In this document: in pieces, positions 61,020-64,000 of the stretch
How the letters are laid out: each line of letters opens with the position of its first letter
How positions within the stretch are numbered: the first letter of the stretch is position 1
Assembly: GCA_019118325.1 (NCBI GenBank)
Contig: DWZE01000042.1
Coordinates: 1-64,000 of the forward strand
Direction of reading: 5' to 3'
Length of the DNA stretch: 64,000 nucleotides
Source: Candidatus Bacteroides intestinavium
Lineage (GTDB): Bacteria > Bacteroidota > Bacteroidia > Bacteroidales > Bacteroidaceae
The notes under the pieces: model-generated
What the model saw: only the letters and a program-made list of their open reading frames with translations
The model's database searches: none
What the model was told of the DNA's origin: nothing
Position numbers and translations under genes: made by a program

Positions 61020-62828
61020 TTACTCATCCGAGAAATGTACCAATACCTCGCGATAGGCATTGAACACCTTGGATTTCGAGACGAATCCCAGGTAGTGGCC
61101 TTCGGCATCGACCACGGGCAGGTTCCACGCCTGGGTATCGTCGAAGATGCGCATCACCTGTTCCATGCTGTCCGTGTCATGCAGGCGGGCGGGAGGAAGG
61201 GTCATGAGCCGCTCCACCGTGAAGCGGTGGTATAGCTCCTGGCGGAACATGATATTGCGGATGTCGTCCAGGGGGATGATGCCCAGCAGGCGGTTGTCCG
61301 CATCGACCACGGGGAAGATATTGCGGTGCGCATGGGCGATGATGCCCACCAGGTTGCCCAGGTCCATGTCCGGACGGACGGGCGTGAAGTCCCGCTCCAC
61401 CACGTCGTCCACCTTCATGAGGGTCAGGACGGATTTGTCCTTATTGTGCGTCAGCAGCTCGCCCTTCTTGGCCAGGCGCATGGAGTAGATGCTATGCGGC
61501 TCGAAAACGATAATGGTCAGGTAGGAGCTGACGGAGACAATCATCAGCGGCAGAAAAAGGTCATAGCCGCCGGTCAGCTCGGCAATGAGAAACACACCTG
61601 TCAGGGGAGCGTGCATCACGCCGCTCATCACGCCGGCCATGCCCATGAGCGCGAAGTTCTTCTCGGGCAGAAAAGGCGTCATGTCAAATTCATTGCTGAA
61701 GTGGGAGAACACGAATCCCGCGATGCAACCCAGATAGAGCGAGGGCGCGAAGATACCGCCGCAACCGCCTCCGCCATTGGTGGCGCTGGAGGCAAAGACC
61801 TTGAAGACGATGATGAGCATCAGGTAGAACAACAGCAGGTTGCCGTGGCCGTAGAAGAGGGAATTGTTCATCACCGTATTCCATTCGGCATCGCTCACCC
61901 CGTTCAGCAACAGCTCTATCGTGTCATACCCCTCGCCGTAGAGCGGGGGAAAGAGGAAAATCAGGATGCTCAGCATGGAGCCGCCCAGCAACAGTTTTTT
62001 CCACGGCGTCTTCAGGCGGCCGAACACGCCTTCCACCCGGCTCATGGCCCGCGTGAAGTAGAGCGACACCAGACCGCAGAAGATGCCCAAAAGAATGACG
62101 TAGGGAATGCGCCCCAATGCAAAGGGTTCGTCGAGATGGAAGCGGAACAAAGCTTCCTGCCCGGTGACGATGTAGGACAGCGTGGCTGCAGTGACCGACG
62201 AAATGAGCAAGGGCAGCAACGAGGTCATCGTCAGGTCTATCATCAGCACCTCCAGCGTGAACACCAGGCCTGCAATGGGAGCCTTGAAGATGCCGGCCAC
62301 CGCGCCTGCCGCGCCGCATCCCACGAGAAGCATCAGCGTGCGGTGTTCCATCTTGAAGAGTCCGCCCAGATTGGACCCGATGGCCGAGCCTGTCAGCACG
62401 ATGGGGGCCTCGGCTCCTACCGATCCGCCAAATCCGATGGTGATGGAACTGGCCAGGATGGACGACCAGGTATTATGCGGCTTGATGCGCCCCTGACGGC
62501 GCGAGATGGCATAGAGTATCTTGGTGACGCCGTGGCCGATGTCGTCCTTCACCACGTAGCGCACGAAGAGCCCCGTCAGGAGAATGCCCACCACGGGATA
62601 GACCAGGTAGAGGTAGTTGGCCTCGGTGGTGTCGAAGTGGTCGGTCAGGAATATTTGTATCCAGTGTATCAGTTGCTTCAGCAACAGGGCCGCCAAGGCA
62701 GTGCCGATGCCTACCACGAAACTCAGCATCAGGATGAAGCGGCGTTCCTTGATGTGCTGTTCACGCCATTGGACGAGGCGGGGCAGCCAGTTCCTCACAT
62801 TATTGAATATATAGGATACTTTCTCCAT
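61020..62828 (-). CDS. CLC-type chloride channel/antiporter with C-terminal CBS domains
   Basis: GFGGSVGAEAPIVLTGSAIGSNLGGLF, GGGGCGGIFAPSLYLG, two CBS modules at the C-terminus. Confidence 0.94.
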   Translation of the reverse strand: MEKVSYIFNNVRNWLPRLVQWREQHIKERRFILMLSFVVGIGTALAALLLKQLIHWIQIFLTDHFDTTEANYLYLVYPVVGILLTGLFVRYVVKDDIGHGVTKILYAISRRQGRIKPHNTWSSILASSITIGFGGSVGAEAPIVLTGSAIGSNLGGLFKMEHRTLMLLVGCGAAGAVAGIFKAPIAGLVFTLEVLMIDLTMTSLLPLLISSVTAATLSYIVTGQEALFRFHLDEPFALGRIPYVILLGIFCGLVSLYFTRAMSRVEGVFGRLKTPWKKLLLGGSMLSILIFLFPPLYGEGYDTIELLLNGVSDAEWNTVMNNSLFYGHGNLLLFYLMLIIVFKVFASSATNGGGGCGGIFAPSLYLGCIAGFVFSHFSNEFDMTPFLPEKNFALMGMAGVMSGVMHAPLTGVFLIAELTGGYDLFLPLMIVSVSSYLTIIVFEPHSIYSMRLAKKGELLTHNKDKSVLTLMKVDDVVERDFTPVRPDMDLGNLVGIIAHAHRNIFPVVDADNRLLGIIPLDDIRNIMFRQELYHRFTVERLMTLPPARLHDTDSMEQVMRIFDDTQAWNLPVVDAEGHYLGFVSKSKVFNAYREVLVHFSDE

Positions 62829-62830
62829 GC

Positions 62831-63406
62831 TCACTCCCGGATAATCTTGACCTCGCCGCCGCTGCCCAGCTTGATGATAGACGAGGGGCGGGCGGGCGTT
62901 GTTTCCGTGCGGCGTGCCTCGACGATGTAGTCCACAGCGTTCTTAATCTCCTCGCTAATCTCTGCGAAAGTGCGGGGCGAGGGTTGCCCGCTGACATTGG
63001 CAGAGGTAGATACGACAGCCTTGCGGAAGCGGAAGCACAAGGCCCGCGAAAACTCCTCGGCCGTGACGCGGATGCCCACACTGCCATCCTCGGCCAAGAG
63101 GTTGGGCGCCAGGTGGCGCGCGCCGCTATAGATGACGGTCAGAGGCTTATCGGCCACGTCCAGCAGGTCCCAAGCCACGGAAGGCACATCCTGCACGTAA
63201 TAGTCTACCTTGACCGCCGAGTCCACCAGCACCAGCATGGCCTTGCTGTCTGTCCGGCGCTTTATCTCGTAGACGCGGCGCACCGCCTCCTCGTTGGTGG
63301 CGTCGCATCCCAGGCCCCAGATGGTGTCGGTGGGGTATAGGATGACCCCACCCTCCTGCATCACCCGGCAGGCCCGCTTGATGTCTTCTATCCAGTCTTT
63401 GTTCAT
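62831..63406 (-). CDS. L-threonylcarbamoyladenylate synthase (Sua5/YciO/YrdC)
   Basis: GGVILYPTDTIWGLGCDATNEEAVRRVYEIKRR, VGIRVTAEEFSR, STSANVSGQPSPRTFAEI; start chosen at MNKDWIEDI. Confidence 0.94.
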   Translation of the reverse strand: MNKDWIEDIKRACRVMQEGGVILYPTDTIWGLGCDATNEEAVRRVYEIKRRTDSKAMLVLVDSAVKVDYYVQDVPSVAWDLLDVADKPLTVIYSGARHLAPNLLAEDGSVGIRVTAEEFSRALCFRFRKAVVSTSANVSGQPSPRTFAEISEEIKNAVDYIVEARRTETTPARPSSIIKLGSGGEVKIIRE

Positions 63407-63497
63407 TACACTATCTGATTTGATTGACGCGCAAAAGTACGAATAAGTATCCATAAAGCCGCGCAAATGCATTAAATAATGTAAGAAAAGCCCCCTC

Positions 63498-63593
63498 CTA
63501 CCTGATGCAGCTGGACACGCCGAAAGCGGTGGCGACAATGCTCAGCACGCTCAGGAGCGTCTGCAAGATGAACTTCCAGGTTTCTTTCTTCAT
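63498..63593 (-). CDS. smalltalk-type micro-protein (31 aa: MKKETWKFILQTLLSVLSIVATAFGVSSCIR)
   Basis: Read directly from the minus strand; not in the supplied ORF track; matches the Bacteroides smalltalk pattern MKKxTWKxxxQTxxSVLxxIATxxGVxSC. Confidence 0.8.
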   Translation of the reverse strand: MKKETWKFILQTLLSVLSIVATAFGVSSCIR

Positions 63594-63619
63594 CGTTTTG
63601 AGTTCTTAAGTTTTTGAGT

Positions 63620-63643
63620 TTAGGCGTGGATTTCGCGGATTTT
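63620..63643. repeat. half-site of family A repeat
   Basis: TTAGGCGTGGATTTCGCGGATTTT with no matching right arm. Confidence 0.55.
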
Positions 63644-63881
63644 TCTATATTTCCAGGTCAAACACTTCCATGAAGAATGAGACTGTGCGGTTGTACGGCA
63701 GAAACTGGACTGGCCTTTTCACGCCTCCAACATGACCGGCAAACGAATCCATCATGCCGTACCTCCGTAATCATCGGTCCACTCAATAATTACGTTCAAA
63801 GCGACAAAGATTGAAAAGGCCAAAACTGTGTCAGATTTCAAGCATTCTTATAATAAAATCAAAACTCAAGCATAAGACATT

Positions 63882-63917
63882 AAAAAAGGAAGCAGTCCCT
63901 CAACCGGTACCGCTTCC
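63882..63917 (-). terminator. rho-independent terminator of the truncated downstream gene
   Basis: Minus strand GGAAGCGGTACCGG...GGGACTGCTTCCTTTTTT. Confidence 0.7.
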
Positions 63918-63956
63918 CACCTTAAAGTTCTATATGCTATGGCAATGACATATATC

Positions 63957-64000
63957 TCAGACAATGCCTTGTGCCATCATAGCCTTGGCCACCTTCATGA
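63957..64000 (-). CDS. gdhA: 3' end of a CDS, probably NADP-type glutamate dehydrogenase
   Basis: C-terminus MKVAKAMMAQGIV*, similar to the GdhA C-terminus (FVKVADAMLAQGVI in E. coli, from memory). Confidence 0.6.
   Translation of the reverse strand, partial: MKVAKAMMAQGIV

Overview
The window looks like a Bacteroides-type (Bacteroidales) chromosome segment. Supporting signs are TAnnTTTG promoter boxes, a class A RNase P RNA, a smalltalk-type micro-protein, several Bacteroides DUF-type proteins, and a gmd/fcl GDP-fucose pathway. Most of it is housekeeping: dnaK, rnpB, tatD, a polyprenyl synthase, metY, nadC, rlmH, gmd, fcl, fbp (class III), ribE, pstSCAB-phoU, glnS, glmM, nrnA-like, comEC, rpe, fmt, a CLC channel, a Sua5-type gene and the gdhA 3' end. 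There are five tRNAs. Two things stand out. (1) Intergenic spaces hold a dense set of dispersed repeats: five arrays of a CGGAGATATC motif at exactly 22-bp spacing, two of them inside ~180-bp MITE-like elements with matching terminal inverted repeats and two inside a ~450-bp duplicated element; two unrelated tandem arrays that also have a ~22-bp period; and two families of palindromic elements. (2) A low-GC accessory block at about 27.4-32.4 kb carries a metallophosphoesterase, an orphan protein, an RNase J-like beta-CASP/MBL protein, an HTH-like protein and a PD-(D/E)XK-like protein. All calls come from reading the sequence and supplied translations; no database search was run.
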